Positions 7,238 to 7,334 of a stretch of 7,334 bases of DNA are shown piece after piece; within the stretch, counting starts at the first letter, position 1, and every line of letters starts with the position of its first letter. The DNA comes from Candidatus Hydrothermota bacterium (lineage in GTDB: Bacteria; Hydrothermota; Hydrothermia; UBA1063): the NCBI GenBank assembly GCA_003644895.1, contig QNDO01000071.1:1-7334 (forward strand), in the 5' to 3' direction. The notes below the pieces were generated by a model that was not told where the DNA came from, did no database searches, and saw nothing but the letters and a program-made list of their open reading frames with translations. Made by a program: the position numbers and the translations under genes.

Positions 7238-7244
7238 AAGGAGG
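7238..7244 (+). promoter_or_regulatory. Shine-Dalgarno-like site before the possible divergent gene
   Basis: AAGGAGG on the plus strand lies 5 nt before an ATG at 7250-7252. The strength and spacing are those of a real bacterial ribosome binding site and are the main support for a gene there. Confidence 0.45.
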
Positions 7245-7249
7245 ATAAG

Positions 7250-7334
7250 ATGGATTTGATGAGTCGGAACAACACAGGGAGTTGCTTCTTAAAGACTTCA
7301 CTTGCCGATAAAAGGCATAGACTAAGACAACGAC
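7250..7334 (+). CDS. Possible divergent gene, 5' end only, product unknown
   Basis: An ATG at 7250, with AAGGAGG 5 nt upstream, opens a frame that stays open for 28 codons to the end of the window, reading MDLMSRNNTGSCFLKTSLAD and then an arginine-rich stretch. I recognise no family in so short a piece. It runs away from the ATPase operon, leaving a 165-nt divergent intergenic region with the repeats in it. Caution is needed because two minus-strand frames are also open across the same 85 nt, so openness alone proves nothing; only the ribosome binding site favours this reading. A second in-frame ATG at 7259 is possible but is farther from the site. Confidence 0.35.
   Translation, partial: MDLMSRNNTGSCFLKTSLADKRHRLRQR

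Noticed and set aside
7023..7259. 78-codon plus-strand frame spanning the H start and the intergenic region, with a repeated LKIYTK peptide
   Set aside because: It begins antisense inside H, and the repeated peptide is simply the translation of the two DNA repeats at 7144-7207.
7188..7334. Two minus-strand frames open from the window edge, ending at 7188 and 7210, as possible tails of an upstream co-directional gene
   Set aside because: Neither tail resembles a known protein, one is rich in Ser and Cys, and both run through the Shine-Dalgarno-like site. They cannot be excluded without more sequence to the right.

Overview
This window holds most of one operon for a rotary V/A-type (vacuolar/archaeal) ATPase, read entirely from the minus strand. 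In transcription order the genes are H, I, K, E, C, F, A and B. The window's low-coordinate end cuts B at codon 223. This is the usual order of archaeal and bacterial A/V-ATPase operons, in which subunit D would normally follow B; D lies outside the window. I see no frameshift, intein, insertion or missing subunit in the part shown.

The genes form one machine. A and B make the A3B3 catalytic head, with A catalytic and B non-catalytic. F (with the unseen D) forms the central rotor shaft, and C is the funnel that seats the shaft on the membrane ring. K is the ion-binding proteolipid ring. I is the membrane stator with the essential arginines. E and H pair as the coiled-coil peripheral stalks. 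K carries the full residue set known from the Enterococcus hirae NtpK Na+ site and has one ion-binding carboxylate per four helices, so a Na+-coupled enzyme that may work mainly as a pump is the best reading.

The organism cannot be named. The DNA is moderately AT-rich, most starts have strong AGGAGG-type Shine-Dalgarno sequences, and a sigma70-like promoter precedes H. These favour an anaerobic, possibly thermophilic, bacterium over an archaeon, but the protein families occur in both domains. The genes are tightly packed: I-K and C-F overlap by 4 nt, E-C by 8 nt and A-B by 26 nt, and the remaining gaps are 1 to 12 nt.

Upstream of the operon (7085-7334) are a candidate promoter, two copies of a 28-29 bp direct repeat spaced 35 bp apart, and a possible divergent plus-strand gene starting at 7250 and running off the window. 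I see no previously undescribed system. The points most worth a second look are the upstream repeats, the predicted Na+ site, and the pattern of strong versus absent ribosome binding sites along the operon.
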